64,000 nucleotides of DNA from Sulfolobales archaeon (GCA_038881635.1 JAVZPJ010000001.1:124001-188000), one strand, 5' to 3'; positions 30,682 to 38,842 are shown, numbered from the stretch's first letter. Program-made: numbers and translations. The notes: a model not told the origin generated them from the letters alone.

Positions 30682-31081
30682 AAGATTTTTGAAGCTTCAC
30701 ATAGCCTAAAACCTCTGCTGCTTCTATGCACCATACAGCAAGAACTCTAGCTAGCATTTGAACAGCTGTTCTCTCATCAACATCTACCTTTAGGTATCTT
30801 TTATAAGTCTCTCTGGCTATATAGGGATCTATCCTATCCGTAAATCTCTTAGAAATAAGATCTATTAGAAAATCTAATTTTCTCGAGGCCATATTCTCAA
30901 CAGCAAGCTTCACATAACCGAGATCTTCGGAAGAGATAAGTATACTACTGTAATCCTTGTTCATCTCTCTGGCAACTTCAATATAGAACTTTACAACAGT
31001 ATAATCAGCTCCAATAACACCTGAGGCTAGCAAGGGCATCCATTCACTCTTATTATTAGAAGTAGAATTGGACTCCATCAA
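30674..31081 (-). CDS. Unknown helical protein (135 aa)
   Basis: A 135-residue, largely alpha-helical protein after a polar, Ser/Asn-rich N-terminus (residues 1-14). Helices include GADYTVVKFYIEVAREMN, LGYVKLAVENMA, KLDFLIDLISKRF and RTAVQMLARVLAVWCIEAAEVLGYV. No catalytic motif is seen. Its stop overlaps the start of the 276-residue gene by 8 bases. An ATG two codons into the frame (second M) is as likely a start as the first. It is separated from the divergent tRNA-Ser gene by 60 bases. Confidence 0.6.
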   Translation of the reverse strand: MMESNSTSNNKSEWMPLLASGVIGADYTVVKFYIEVAREMNKDYSSILISSEDLGYVKLAVENMASRKLDFLIDLISKRFTDRIDPYIARETYKRYLKVDVDERTAVQMLARVLAVWCIEAAEVLGYVKLQKSYG

Positions 31082-31141
31082 TTTATTATTAGTCGTTAGG
31101 AAAAATAAATATCCCTTTAGAACTGATATACATATACCGGG

Positions 31142-31228
31142 GCCGGGGTGCCCGAGCGGTCTAAGGGGGAGGGCTCGAGACCCTCTAGGGGTAGATCCCC
31201 TGCACGGGTTCGAATCCCGTCCCCGGCG
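31142..31228 (+). tRNA. tRNA-Ser (anticodon CGA)
   Basis: A class II tRNA. The acceptor pairs GCCGGGG with CCCCGGC (discriminator G), the D-arm CCC/GGG is short, the anticodon stem GAGGG/CCCTC surrounds CTCGAGA giving anticodon CGA (UCG codon), the long variable arm is GGGG-TAGAT-CCCC, and the T arm is ACGGG/CCCGT around TTCGAAT. No CCA and no intron. Discriminator G is the archaeal serine identity base. Confidence 0.95.
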
Positions 31229-31286
31229 CTAGGAATATTATCATGTCCGAGCTTTGAGAGAATCAGGTTTCTTTTGCTCAAAAGAT

Positions 31287-32783
31287 TTACGAAGAAATAG
31301 AAATTCCTTCGGTTCTAGGATCGCTGGCGAGTTTTATAATTCCTCTTTCGCTCATAACACCTATATGTGCATGTCCTGTTCCTTTATGATATCCTACTCT
31401 AGATACCTTGATAAACTCTGATCTCGGAGCTTCTAAAGGTTCTTCTATCTCTACTATCTTCTGGATATCTAGAGGCTGTGTATATATAAATCTTGGTGCT
31501 GCTAATGCTTCGACAAGATTCATATTATATATGAAGAGATTTTCGTAAAGCCTTAAGTGTATTTGAGGTCTGTAATCTCCTCCTGTGCAGCCGATTACAT
31601 ACTTCATTTTATTATCTTCTACAGCTAGAATCGAGAGTGTATGAAGAGGTCTCTTTCGAGGTGCTGGGCTGTTTGGCAAGCCTTTCTCTTTAGAGAATCC
31701 ATACCCTCTATTCTGTACTGGAAAACCTCCGGCGATAAGACCTGAGCCGAAGGGATAGAAGAGACTTTGTATAAAACCTATTAAACTTTCTCCATCTGAT
31801 ACTATGAAGAATGTTGTGTCTCCATCTCTAAGATTGGTAGAACTTCTTATCTCATATTTTTTAGGTATCGTAGAGTATCTAACATGATTCTCCACGTTAA
31901 TTCTCATGTAATCAATGTCTCCTATATTGAGATCTCTGAATCTATATACTTCTTCAACAGGCTTACTCCACGCATATATTCTTTCAGGATCTTTGAACTC
32001 GTACTTGTACAATTCAAGCTCGTAGAGGGCACTTATAAGTTGAAGAGTTGATATCCCCTGAGTATTTGGTGGTAGCTCGTACAATACTCTTTCATTTATA
32101 TCGAGTTTCAGAGGCTTTATACTAAAACCTTCGTGATCCATCAGATCATCAAGATCTATATTTACACCTTGATTCTGAAGCTGAAGTACTATCTCTTCAG
32201 CAAGAGATCCATAATAAAACTCATCCCAACCCCTGGAAGCTATAATTCTAAGAGTTCTAGCCATATCCTTGTTGACAATAAGATCACCTTCTCTAACCCC
32301 CTTAAAGTATTTTCTCCACTCGTAGGCATCAAGTTCTGATTCATATAACCTAGAAGATCTTGAGAGAAACCACCCGGCATAGAAGCCGTTATAGGCTAGA
32401 CTAATGGCAGGCCTCAAAAGATCCTCCATAGAGAGTGTAGCATACTCATCATGTATGTAGCCCCATAGATATACGAGACCGGGAACCGTGACTGTTAGAG
32501 GACCTCTATAAGGTTTTTCTCTAAGATATCTTTCAGCATCAAAACCCTTAGGAGCTCTTCCAGAAGATGCATAAGCTATAAGATCATTACCTGAGAACGC
32601 TATCATAAAACCATCACCGCCAGGACCTCCCATCTGAGGTTGGACTACAGAGAGAACGGCACTAACAGCTATCGCTGCATCAAATGCATTACCTCCTCTC
32701 TCCAGAACTTCTATGCCAACTTTAACTGCTAATGGATGATCTGCTGAAACACCCTTTCTCCCTACTGAAAATTTTACGGACAT
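31287..32783 (-). CDS. ggt: Gamma-glutamyltransferase family protein
   Basis: A 498-residue Ntn-hydrolase precursor. The N-terminal part has the GGT opening DHPLAVKVGIEVLERGGNAFDAAIA and QPQMGGPGGDGFM; the self-cleavage site and Thr nucleophile are in DGDTTFFIVSDGE near the middle, splitting it into a large and a small subunit, and the GGG/PLHTL region follows later. It lacks a signal peptide, so it would be cytoplasmic, unlike bacterial GGT. Archaeal family members often act on gamma-glutamyl or acyl substrates other than glutathione, so the name reflects family only. It stands alone, convergent with tRNA-Ser. Confidence 0.88.
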   Translation of the reverse strand: MSVKFSVGRKGVSADHPLAVKVGIEVLERGGNAFDAAIAVSAVLSVVQPQMGGPGGDGFMIAFSGNDLIAYASSGRAPKGFDAERYLREKPYRGPLTVTVPGLVYLWGYIHDEYATLSMEDLLRPAISLAYNGFYAGWFLSRSSRLYESELDAYEWRKYFKGVREGDLIVNKDMARTLRIIASRGWDEFYYGSLAEEIVLQLQNQGVNIDLDDLMDHEGFSIKPLKLDINERVLYELPPNTQGISTLQLISALYELELYKYEFKDPERIYAWSKPVEEVYRFRDLNIGDIDYMRINVENHVRYSTIPKKYEIRSSTNLRDGDTTFFIVSDGESLIGFIQSLFYPFGSGLIAGGFPVQNRGYGFSKEKGLPNSPAPRKRPLHTLSILAVEDNKMKYVIGCTGGDYRPQIHLRLYENLFIYNMNLVEALAAPRFIYTQPLDIQKIVEIEEPLEAPRSEFIKVSRVGYHKGTGHAHIGVMSERGIIKLASDPRTEGISISS

Positions 32784-33015
32784 GTTAGATCACTAATGAT
32801 TATGATAGGAAGGCAATATAAGATCAAATCTCTTGTAGCGTATTCACATTCTCATAGATCTATGGAAGAGTCTAAGGAGTGCAGTACTTTATCCAGAGCA
32901 CTAGAAGATCTTGAAAGCCATCTGTTTTTCAGAGACCGGATTCTTTATAGAGATAAACCCCTTAGCTAAATTACTTTTCTACTTCTTCTGAAAGATAGTT
33001 ACTAGTGATGATATA

Positions 33016-34326
33016 TTGAGCGGGATAGGTATTCCCAGAGGCTTTAGAGATTTCCCTAGCGAGGTTATGATTCTCAGGAAGAAAGTATTTTCAGTCATAG
33101 AAGAGGTGTTTAGAAGCTATGGTTTTGATCCTATAGATACTCCCGCGATAGAGTATCTCGAAACATTATCTGGTAAATATGGTGAAGAAGCTGAGAACAA
33201 GTTAATGTGGAAATTTAAGGATCCTTGGAGTGATAGATGGTATGCTCTCAGGTATGATCTCACAGTGCCTATGGCAAGGTTCATAGCTTTAAATAGACAT
33301 ATACCTCTCCCCTTCAAGAGGTATCACATAGCTCCTGTGTGGAGACATGAAGAGCCTCAGAAAGGAAGATACAGAGAGTTCTACCAGTGTGATGTAGATA
33401 TAGTTGGATCTCCTTATCCTGAGGCCGATGCCGAGATACTCGAAGTTATCTGGAATGTGTTTAAGAAATTCAATTTCGAGAGTATAAGTATTTTGATCAA
33501 TGACCGGAGGATATTGAGAGGTTTATTTGAGAAGGAACTAGGAATCGAGAACCCCCTCCCCGTTTATAGAGCTATTGATAAACTGGATAAGATAGGGTTT
33601 GAGGGTGTTTTGAAAGAACTTGAGAAAACAGGGCTTTCCACAGGTATTATAGAAAAAATCCTAGATCTAATAGATCTGAGAGGCGAGCCCATAGACATAG
33701 TTAGAAGACTCAAGAGCATGTACAGCTCTAACACTGATATAATCTCAGGCTCAAACTTTATAGAAGAGATGATAAGCTACATACCTCAAGATGTGAAAGT
33801 GGTATTTAACATGTCTCTAGTAAGAGGCTTAGACTACTACACAGGACCTATTTTTGAGGTTGTAGTAGATAAGCCTAGAATAGGTTCTCTAGCAGGTGGA
33901 GGCAGATATGATGATCTAATACAGATTTTTACGAGAGAAAAAATACCGGCTACAGGAGGGTCTATAGGTGTTGAAAGGCTTATAGACGCGGGACTGGAGT
34001 TGGGTTTGTTCAAATTAGATAAGAAGAGTTATACGGATGTATATGTAGTTCTTTTAGAGAGGTCTGATGATGTGATTAGATATGGATATGAGGTGGCTAG
34101 AAGACTTAGATCTGAGGGATTTAAAGTAGCATTAGATCTTATGAGAAGAAGCGCTTCTAAGCAGAGAGAATATGCTAGGAAACTATCTATACCGCTACTT
34201 ATATTTATAGGAAGAATCGAGCTTGAGAACAGGAGTATAACTCTCTACGAGACGTCATCAGGTGAGAGAAAAGTAGTTAAACTGGAAAACCTCATAGAAG
34301 AATTAAGAAGGATTTTGGCACAATGA
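33016..34326 (+). CDS. hisS: Histidyl-tRNA synthetase
   Basis: A 436-residue class II synthetase that charges tRNA-His. It has motif 1 within RGFRDFPSEVMILRKKV, the LMWKFKD and RYDLTVPMARFIA segments, motif 2 RYHIAPVWRHEEPQKGR, the HisRS signature VRGLDYYTG, motif 3 region GGSIGVERL with GGGRYDDLI before it, and a C-terminal anticodon-binding alpha/beta domain (TDVYVVLLERSDD on). TTG start, with GTGATGAT at 33005-33012 as the likely binding site for 16S rRNA. The permuted GTPase gene overlaps its stop by 4 bases. Confidence 0.95.
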   Translation: MSGIGIPRGFRDFPSEVMILRKKVFSVIEEVFRSYGFDPIDTPAIEYLETLSGKYGEEAENKLMWKFKDPWSDRWYALRYDLTVPMARFIALNRHIPLPFKRYHIAPVWRHEEPQKGRYREFYQCDVDIVGSPYPEADAEILEVIWNVFKKFNFESISILINDRRILRGLFEKELGIENPLPVYRAIDKLDKIGFEGVLKELEKTGLSTGIIEKILDLIDLRGEPIDIVRRLKSMYSSNTDIISGSNFIEEMISYIPQDVKVVFNMSLVRGLDYYTGPIFEVVVDKPRIGSLAGGGRYDDLIQIFTREKIPATGGSIGVERLIDAGLELGLFKLDKKSYTDVYVVLLERSDDVIRYGYEVARRLRSEGFKVALDLMRRSASKQREYARKLSIPLLIFIGRIELENRSITLYETSSGERKVVKLENLIEELRRILAQ

Positions 34327-35156
34327 TAATGAAAGGATTTAAAGTCTCTGAGATAATTCTCTTAAGCAGAAGAGAGATTCATAGTATTATAACTGGATCA
34401 GATATAGTGGTAGAAGTTCTCGACATAAGAATCCCCGAGATGCTTAGGAATCATTTTCTAGAGAACACCGCGATTAGAAGTGGTAAGAGACTTGTGATAC
34501 TACTGAATAAATCAGATCTTATACCAAGAGATGTTGCAGAAGAGTGGGTCAGGTACTACAGGGAGAAGGGTTATGAAGCTTATTCTGCTAGTGTTATAGA
34601 GAGAAGAATCGGTGGATTAAGAAGGGTTATCAAAGAGCATCTTAGCATGAGCGGAGGAAGAAGCATATACATATCTATATTCGGAGCTCCTAAGGTTGGA
34701 AAGTCTTCACTTGTAAATCTTCTGAAGGGAAGAAGATCTGCTACCGTGAGTAGGTATCCAGGAACTCCAGGGTATACTAGGTATACTCAGACCTATAGAG
34801 TGATGCCAGGAGTATATCTTATAGACACTCCAGGAGCTTTACCTATCGAGCTAGATACTCTTGAGAGCATCATAAGAACGAGACCTCCCGAGAAAATAGA
34901 AAACCCTATCCCAATCGCAATAAGACTTATGAACAGGATCCTGAGCTTGGAGCATCAGAGTTTAAGAGAAGATCTTAAGGTTTTATCTACGAGAGCTGAG
35001 GATATACTAAGCGAGTATGCTCTGAGAAGAGGATGGGTTCGTAATGGAGAACCTGATATGAGAGAAGCTGCAATAGACATTATCAGGAGATATCTAGATG
35101 GCAGAATCAGGTTCTATATAAAACCTGAGGATCTAAATATTCTACAAAAGATCTAG
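34323..35156 (+). CDS. Circularly permuted GTPase (YlqF/YawG-like)
   Basis: A 277-residue GTPase in which the guanine-recognition motif LNKSDLI (near residue 59) precedes the P-loop GAPKVGKSSLVNLLKG (near 118) and the DTPGAL switch II motif (near 164), the permuted order that defines the MMR1/HSR1, YlqF and YawG groups. These proteins generally act in ribosome assembly, which fits co-expression with hisS. The pre-domain EIHSIITGSDIVVEVLDIRIPEM matches the conserved DARxP-like region. It overlaps hisS by 4 bases and converges with a small gene, overlapping by 4 bases. Confidence 0.88.
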   Translation: MIMKGFKVSEIILLSRREIHSIITGSDIVVEVLDIRIPEMLRNHFLENTAIRSGKRLVILLNKSDLIPRDVAEEWVRYYREKGYEAYSASVIERRIGGLRRVIKEHLSMSGGRSIYISIFGAPKVGKSSLVNLLKGRRSATVSRYPGTPGYTRYTQTYRVMPGVYLIDTPGALPIELDTLESIIRTRPPEKIENPIPIAIRLMNRILSLEHQSLREDLKVLSTRAEDILSEYALRRGWVRNGEPDMREAAIDIIRRYLDGRIRFYIKPEDLNILQKI

Positions 35157-35374
35157 CTGGCAGGAGCTCCTATAGAGTATAACACTTCCAGCTCTAGTTT
35201 AAGGATTTCAGCTTCACTTACCATACTCTTTCTCTTAATACTCCTACCCTTAGAGGTTGTTACTATCCTCATACTTATACACCATGATCTTGCTTTGCAA
35301 TCTACGAATAAAAGTATGTGCATTAAACTTTTAATACAGTTGTATAATTCTACAGATGATCTTGATCTATACAT
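35153..35374 (-). CDS. Small unknown basic protein in the SagB operon
   Basis: A 73-residue frame, with a later in-frame ATG (codon 18) as a better start, giving 56 residues beginning MHILLFVDCKARSWCISMR. It is basic in the middle (SKGRSIKRKS) and helical at the end. It overlaps the end of the 99-residue gene in another frame by 25 bases if the long start is used, and the GTPase 3' end by 4 bases. No family recognised. It could be a real third operon member or chance. Confidence 0.45.
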   Translation of the reverse strand: MYRSRSSVELYNCIKSLMHILLFVDCKARSWCISMRIVTTSKGRSIKRKSMVSEAEILKLELEVLYSIGAPAS

Positions 35375-35649
35375 TCTGATAGAAAAACTCTATAACACTC
35401 GTAGAGGTCGTATAGATGATGGAATCCTTTCTCAAGCTTTTTAATCACTTCTGTACATGGCATCTTTCTCTCTCTGGATATTCTAATAGCTTTTCTTAGA
35501 ATTTTCATACCCTCGCTTGTGGGAATCAGATTTCTATCTAGATATTCTTTAGATCCGCTCATCATATTAATAAGATTCAGAATCTCCTTAACATTTCTAC
35601 AGAGAATATCCTTATCCTTATTCTCATTACAGCTCTCTCGCGTTTTCAA
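35350..35649 (-). CDS. Small Cys-containing helical protein after sagB-like gene
   Basis: A 99-residue acidic/basic helical protein with six cysteines (in SCNENK, LCRNV, PCTEV, ECYRV, SECID). It begins 4 bases after the stop of the SagB-like gene on the same strand, so the two are very likely co-translated. I do not recognise a family. It does not look like a typical RiPP precursor: it is helical throughout, has no Gly-Gly leader cleavage site and no Ser/Thr/Cys-rich core, so a structural partner is more likely. Confidence 0.6.
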   Translation of the reverse strand: MKTRESCNENKDKDILCRNVKEILNLINMMSGSKEYLDRNLIPTSEGMKILRKAIRISRERKMPCTEVIKKLEKGFHHLYDLYECYRVFLSECIDQDHL

Positions 35650-35653
35650 AATC

Positions 35654-36478
35654 CTACAACCTCTTTCCGATAGGAAATATTAGGGCAGGCATCTCCTCCT
35701 CGCAGTCAATCTCTAGAAATCTACACAATCTCTCATCATAGAAGGCACCTACAGCTACTGTAGCAAGTTTCAAAGCTTCAACCACAAGATATAGGTTCTG
35801 ACCTGCAAAACCTGTGTCGAGATGCGAATACTTATAACTTCTCAAACCATATCGAGATGCTGTTCTTCTATAGACTATCGTAAGAACCACACTAGCAGCA
35901 GCATCTCTTATAAAATCCTGATCCAAGGCTATGGAGCTAAGTTCTCTACTAAAATCACCTTCTCTAAGTAGCTCTAAAGAATGCTCACCTGGGTTATAAT
36001 GATATAATCCTTCATCAAGATCTCTGACTCTAGATGCTACAACATACGCTTCAACGGGCTGTAGAGCGCCAGCACTAGGATAAACCCTCTTAGGACCTCC
36101 CCACCAAGCTTTTCCACTGATTCCTACTGAATAGTATAGTATAGTAGACAGCTCTTCAAGACTTATACTCTCCTTAGAATATCTTCTTCTACTTCTTCTA
36201 GCTAGAATAACGTGAAAAAGATCTGTGCTACTACTTTCGATAGGTTTAGGAAGCTTCACCCTTGGCTTCTCCTTGTAAGACTTATAATAATCCTCAGCAG
36301 TATAATCTAGATCTCCTCCAGAAAAATTCTCACTGATCATTGAGATATAATGATATATCATTGTTAGATCTCTTCTAGCAAAAGCTCTTAAAATACCTCT
36401 CTCAATAGCTTTTCTCAGCTCGTAAGAAGATCCATCTAAAAGCTCTTTGAAAATACTCATAGGATCCTGCGAATTCAT
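35654..36478 (-). CDS. SagB-type nitroreductase-fold dehydrogenase
   Basis: A 274-residue protein. Residues about 90-270 form an FMN-binding nitroreductase domain of the SagB/ThcOx group: RRSRRRYSKESISLEELSTILYY (flavin phosphate binding), KRVYPSAGALQPVEAYVVASR, GLYHYNPGEHSLELLREGD, and the C-terminal GFAGQNLYLVVEALKLATVAVGAFYD. SagB enzymes oxidise azolines in modified peptides, but many archaeal members occur without a YcaO cyclase, as here, and have unknown substrates. The N-terminal 80 residues are helical. First gene of an operon with the 99- and perhaps the 73-residue genes. Confidence 0.85.
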   Translation of the reverse strand: MNSQDPMSIFKELLDGSSYELRKAIERGILRAFARRDLTMIYHYISMISENFSGGDLDYTAEDYYKSYKEKPRVKLPKPIESSSTDLFHVILARRSRRRYSKESISLEELSTILYYSVGISGKAWWGGPKRVYPSAGALQPVEAYVVASRVRDLDEGLYHYNPGEHSLELLREGDFSRELSSIALDQDFIRDAAASVVLTIVYRRTASRYGLRSYKYSHLDTGFAGQNLYLVVEALKLATVAVGAFYDERLCRFLEIDCEEEMPALIFPIGKRL

Positions 36479-36600
36479 ATGGCTACTCCATCATAATTAG
36501 AATACTTAGGATATAAAAGATCAGGTGTTCCAGCCTTCATCACATGTCAGAAGACCCTCTTCTCATCCTCGTAAAATTATTCCTAGAATACAAGGAAAAT

Positions 36601-36610
36601 ATTTTTTAAC
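36601..36610 (+). promoter_or_regulatory. TATA box of the tRNA-Gln 5' half
   Basis: ATTTTTTAAC lies 27-36 bases before the first tRNA-Gln base at 36637, the spacing of other archaeal tRNA promoters, with purine-rich AGGAAAAT just upstream in the BRE position. A preserved promoter argues that the tRNA half is transcribed and is not debris. Confidence 0.55.
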
Positions 36611-36636
36611 CTTCTACAGTAAAAATAACCTGGAGT

Positions 36637-36674
36637 AGCCGGGTCGTCTAGCGGCCAAGGATGCGGGGCTCTGG
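36637..36674 (+). tRNA. 5' half of tRNA-Gln (anticodon CTG), candidate split tRNA
   Basis: Bases 36637-36674 match archaeal tRNA-Gln from position 1 to 37: acceptor strand AGCCGGG, TC, D-arm GTCT...GGAT with the AGCGGCCA loop, anticodon strand CGGGG and loop CTCTGG, giving anticodon CUG. After that the match fails: instead of the stem partner TCCCG the DNA reads ATCACAACTGCC, then GC-rich CTCCCGAG ending at 36694, then TTCTC. No 3' half (T arm, CCGGGCT-type acceptor end) follows within 100 bases or was found by eye anywhere in the window on either strand. It has its own TATA box. Split gene, non-canonical intron with a very distant 3' exon, or broken gene are the options. Confidence 0.6.
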
Positions 36675-36697
36675 ATCACAACTGCCCTCCCGAGTTC

Positions 36698-37258
36698 TCA
36701 ATCACTGCTTCTCTCAGATCTTTCTTCTCCATATCTTTTTTGGATTTTCTTCTCTATCTCAAGACATTCTTTCTCGTATTTCTCCCTATATATACACACG
36801 CTCTTACCAACCTCATGATCCGAAGATTTGTTGACATAGATCGCTCTTGCAATAATAATTTCTCTCCCCTTACCCTCTTTAGCTATTATTTTTAACCCTA
36901 CGAAACTTATGTTCGAATTATGTAACAGTTCTATGTAAGAGCTGTTTGGAACCTTTACATACATCTCGAGAACTTCACCTCTGACCTCTACAAGAATCTT
37001 CACAATATCAGGTTCGTCACTTGAAACCTGAAGTATGTTGATAACTCTACCAGAATCACTGTAGACTCCAGTATAGGATGTAGAAGCGATCACTGTATCA
37101 AAATAATTTGAATATCCTACATCTTCACCTAGCACACTTCTACTGGCAAGAACCGTTTCAAAGGTATCCATAGGATAGATCAGGAAGCCTACTAGGAATA
37201 CAAGTACGGGGAACAACATTACAACAGCGTACTCTATTCCTTTTTTCATGAGAGACAC
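36698..37258 (-). CDS. Membrane-anchored exported unknown protein (186 aa)
   Basis: A 186-residue protein with one N-terminal membrane helix (about residues 8-28, ending before YPMDTFE) and an external, beta-rich domain, followed by a strongly charged C-terminal tail (EKECLEIEKKIQKRYGEERSERSSD) that is probably helical. No family is recognised. It reads toward the tRNA-Gln half from the other strand and stops 24 bases past it. The next gene upstream, also exported, is separated by 88 bases on the same strand, so the pair may act together at the cell surface. Confidence 0.6.
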   Translation of the reverse strand: MSLMKKGIEYAVVMLFPVLVFLVGFLIYPMDTFETVLASRSVLGEDVGYSNYFDTVIASTSYTGVYSDSGRVINILQVSSDEPDIVKILVEVRGEVLEMYVKVPNSSYIELLHNSNISFVGLKIIAKEGKGREIIIARAIYVNKSSDHEVGKSVCIYREKYEKECLEIEKKIQKRYGEERSERSSD

Positions 37259-37346
37259 CTCTTAAGATGATCTGGGTAGAGGGGGAAAAAAGAATTATTT
37301 TTAGCTCCCACTAGTACATCTCTTATCTTTTATCTTTCAAGATTAT

Positions 37347-37901
37347 TTATCCTTTAAATGTGGAATAATGATAGTACATTGGCGTTATATATGTTTCTCC
37401 ATTTATACTGATCGAGAGTGCTGGTAGGACGGTCTTATTAGCCAGAGATGTGATCTCGAGAGTGGTTCCGGGCGAGATCTTGTTAAAGATCCATAATCCA
37501 GATACCAGTGCACCGTCACTTGATCTCACATAAACTGGTAGTATTAGTACAGTGTAGTTGACATTATCCACGGATAACGTTAGTCTCATACTTGTACTAC
37601 TCTTAAACACAACAGTACCTGTATAGGTTGTCGTAGTTAGATTGAAAGAGATCTTAGAAATACCTTTCCAACCTTTTTCCATTTTATACTCTCCGTACTG
37701 TTCTTCATGCTGTCCCTTGATTCTTATCATGGCTTTCGTAGCATTACACTCACAAATGCATGTGGTGTTTGTGGTAGGTTGAGTATTGCTAGTCTGTGTG
37801 TAGCTACCGCTAGTTTGAGATTGTGCTAGTACGTATGTGAGTCCTAATCCTATTATTGCTACTAGAAGTATTGGTATCAATATTTTTCTATCTTTCAACA
37901 T
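37347..37901 (-). CDS. Exported unknown protein with Thr/Ser-rich linker (184 aa)
   Basis: A 184-residue protein: a short charged start, one hydrophobic helix (7-26, ending LAQ), a Thr/Ser/Gln-rich linker (27-46), a CICEC motif (48-52), then a beta-rich domain with several N-linked glycosylation-like Asn-x-Thr/Ser sites. A strong ribosome binding site (GGAGGAGAG) lies 7 bases before the ATG, the best in this region, so it is likely well expressed. Family is not recognised; surface-layer-associated or pilus-associated roles are possible. The minus-strand promoter lies in the 120 bases before it. Confidence 0.65.
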   Translation of the reverse strand: MLKDRKILIPILLVAIIGLGLTYVLAQSQTSGSYTQTSNTQPTTNTTCICECNATKAMIRIKGQHEEQYGEYKMEKGWKGISKISFNLTTTTYTGTVVFKSSTSMRLTLSVDNVNYTVLILPVYVRSSDGALVSGLWIFNKISPGTTLEITSLANKTVLPALSISINGETYITPMYYHYSTFKG

Positions 37902-38022
37902 TTCTCTCTCCTCCGTGAAGGTTTTGTAGAAGAGGTTTTAAACCCTTACTCACCTCAGGTGAGTTTCGTCGCAAAACATAGCTGCTGATCTCGGATTACC
38001 TTATATTTTATAAGCTATAACT

Positions 38023-38184
38023 ATGTTAAGGTTTTTAATAGAGGAATTCTCTTTTAGAATAAAGCTGGTTGGTGTTAATCCATATGAACTATTTATCGTT
38101 CTATTCTTCATCTTTTTATGTTTTTTCAAACTTGTGCTACTCTTGATGCTATTATATCCTGAGCGTCAAAGAAGGGGGATTTGA
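38023..38184 (+). CDS. Candidate 53-residue membrane protein
   Basis: In the 338-base spacer between the exported proteins and the next operon, an ATG at 38023 opens 53 codons ending in TGA. The product starts MLRFLIEEFSFRIKLVG, then one long membrane helix (about 22-44, rich in Leu/Phe) and ends PERQRRGI, with positive charge inside. A TATA-like TTATATTTTA at 38001-38010 is a little too close for a leaderless start here. It may be first gene of the operon that follows 55 bases later. No other gene or RNA is seen in 37902-38239. Confidence 0.35.
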   Translation: MLRFLIEEFSFRIKLVGVNPYELFIVLFFIFLCFFKLVLLLMLLYPERQRRGI

Positions 38185-38239
38185 TAATCTGTATAATATA
38201 AGAGTGAGTTCATAGTTACTCTAGGAATCAGAGGTTATC

Positions 38240-38842
38240 GTGGTAGAGACTATGGATTCCATTTTTTTGATAGTGATGGTTTACAGTGTGATGATATTAA
38301 GCTTACTCTCTGCAGTTCTATTCCTAGTACTCTCATCTATATTTATACGTATGTATAGGATTTATCCTGATGAGATTTGGATCAGAATCTCTCTAGGTTT
38401 TATTCTTCTCGCAATAAGTCAAGCAACGATCCTTCTCTCTATAGTACTTAAGGAAGCTCGAATATTATATGCGTTATTTGTATCAACACCAGCATTTGCA
38501 GTCTCCGGAGCTTATATGCTCTGGTCATCAAGAAGATCTTTTAACACTTCTTATATGATATCTATTACGAGCTTCTCTATAAGCTTACAAGAACTTCTTC
38601 GCATACTACCCTCAGCATTAGATCTGTTGGCTGGGATCTTTATACTAGCCGTAGGATTAAATTCTCGCAGATTCATTAGGTTAGGATTCGTGTTAGTATC
38701 AGTATCCTATATAGTTAGAAGTATATGGTTTCTTTCACCGACATCAATATATGCTTTGTCAGTGCTTCTGATAGCTGAGATAATAAGATCTTTCGGAGCA
38801 CTGATTATGACAGCAGGTTATCTGAGGCGTTCAATATTATGA
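38240..38842 (+). CDS. Polytopic membrane protein (sensor-like) with winged-helix partner
   Basis: A 200-residue protein with about six or seven hydrophobic helices and very short loops. GTG start preceded by GAGGT with 5-base spacing. No substrate or cofactor motif is seen. Its stop overlaps the start of a 93-residue winged-helix gene by 4 bases (ATGA), so the two are translated together. Archaea often pair a small polytopic membrane protein with a DNA-binding protein, which suggests a membrane-linked signalling pair, but this is inference from context only. Confidence 0.6.
   Translation: MVETMDSIFLIVMVYSVMILSLLSAVLFLVLSSIFIRMYRIYPDEIWIRISLGFILLAISQATILLSIVLKEARILYALFVSTPAFAVSGAYMLWSSRRSFNTSYMISITSFSISLQELLRILPSALDLLAGIFILAVGLNSRRFIRLGFVLVSVSYIVRSIWFLSPTSIYALSVLLIAEIIRSFGALIMTAGYLRRSIL

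Noticed and set aside
35153-35374. Frameshifted continuation of the 99-residue gene
   Set aside because: Joining the two frames gives no recognisable extension, so they are kept separate, with the second one uncertain.
36637-36674. Attachment-site remnant of an integrated element
   Set aside because: Integration into archaeal tRNA genes usually duplicates the 3' end and leaves an intact gene; here the 5' end is present alone, and no integrase gene is visible.
36637-36760. Ordinary intron-containing tRNA-Gln
   Set aside because: The next 85 bases contain no 3' exon (no T arm with TTCGAAT-like loop and no acceptor partner CCGGGCT), so a simple intron does not explain it.
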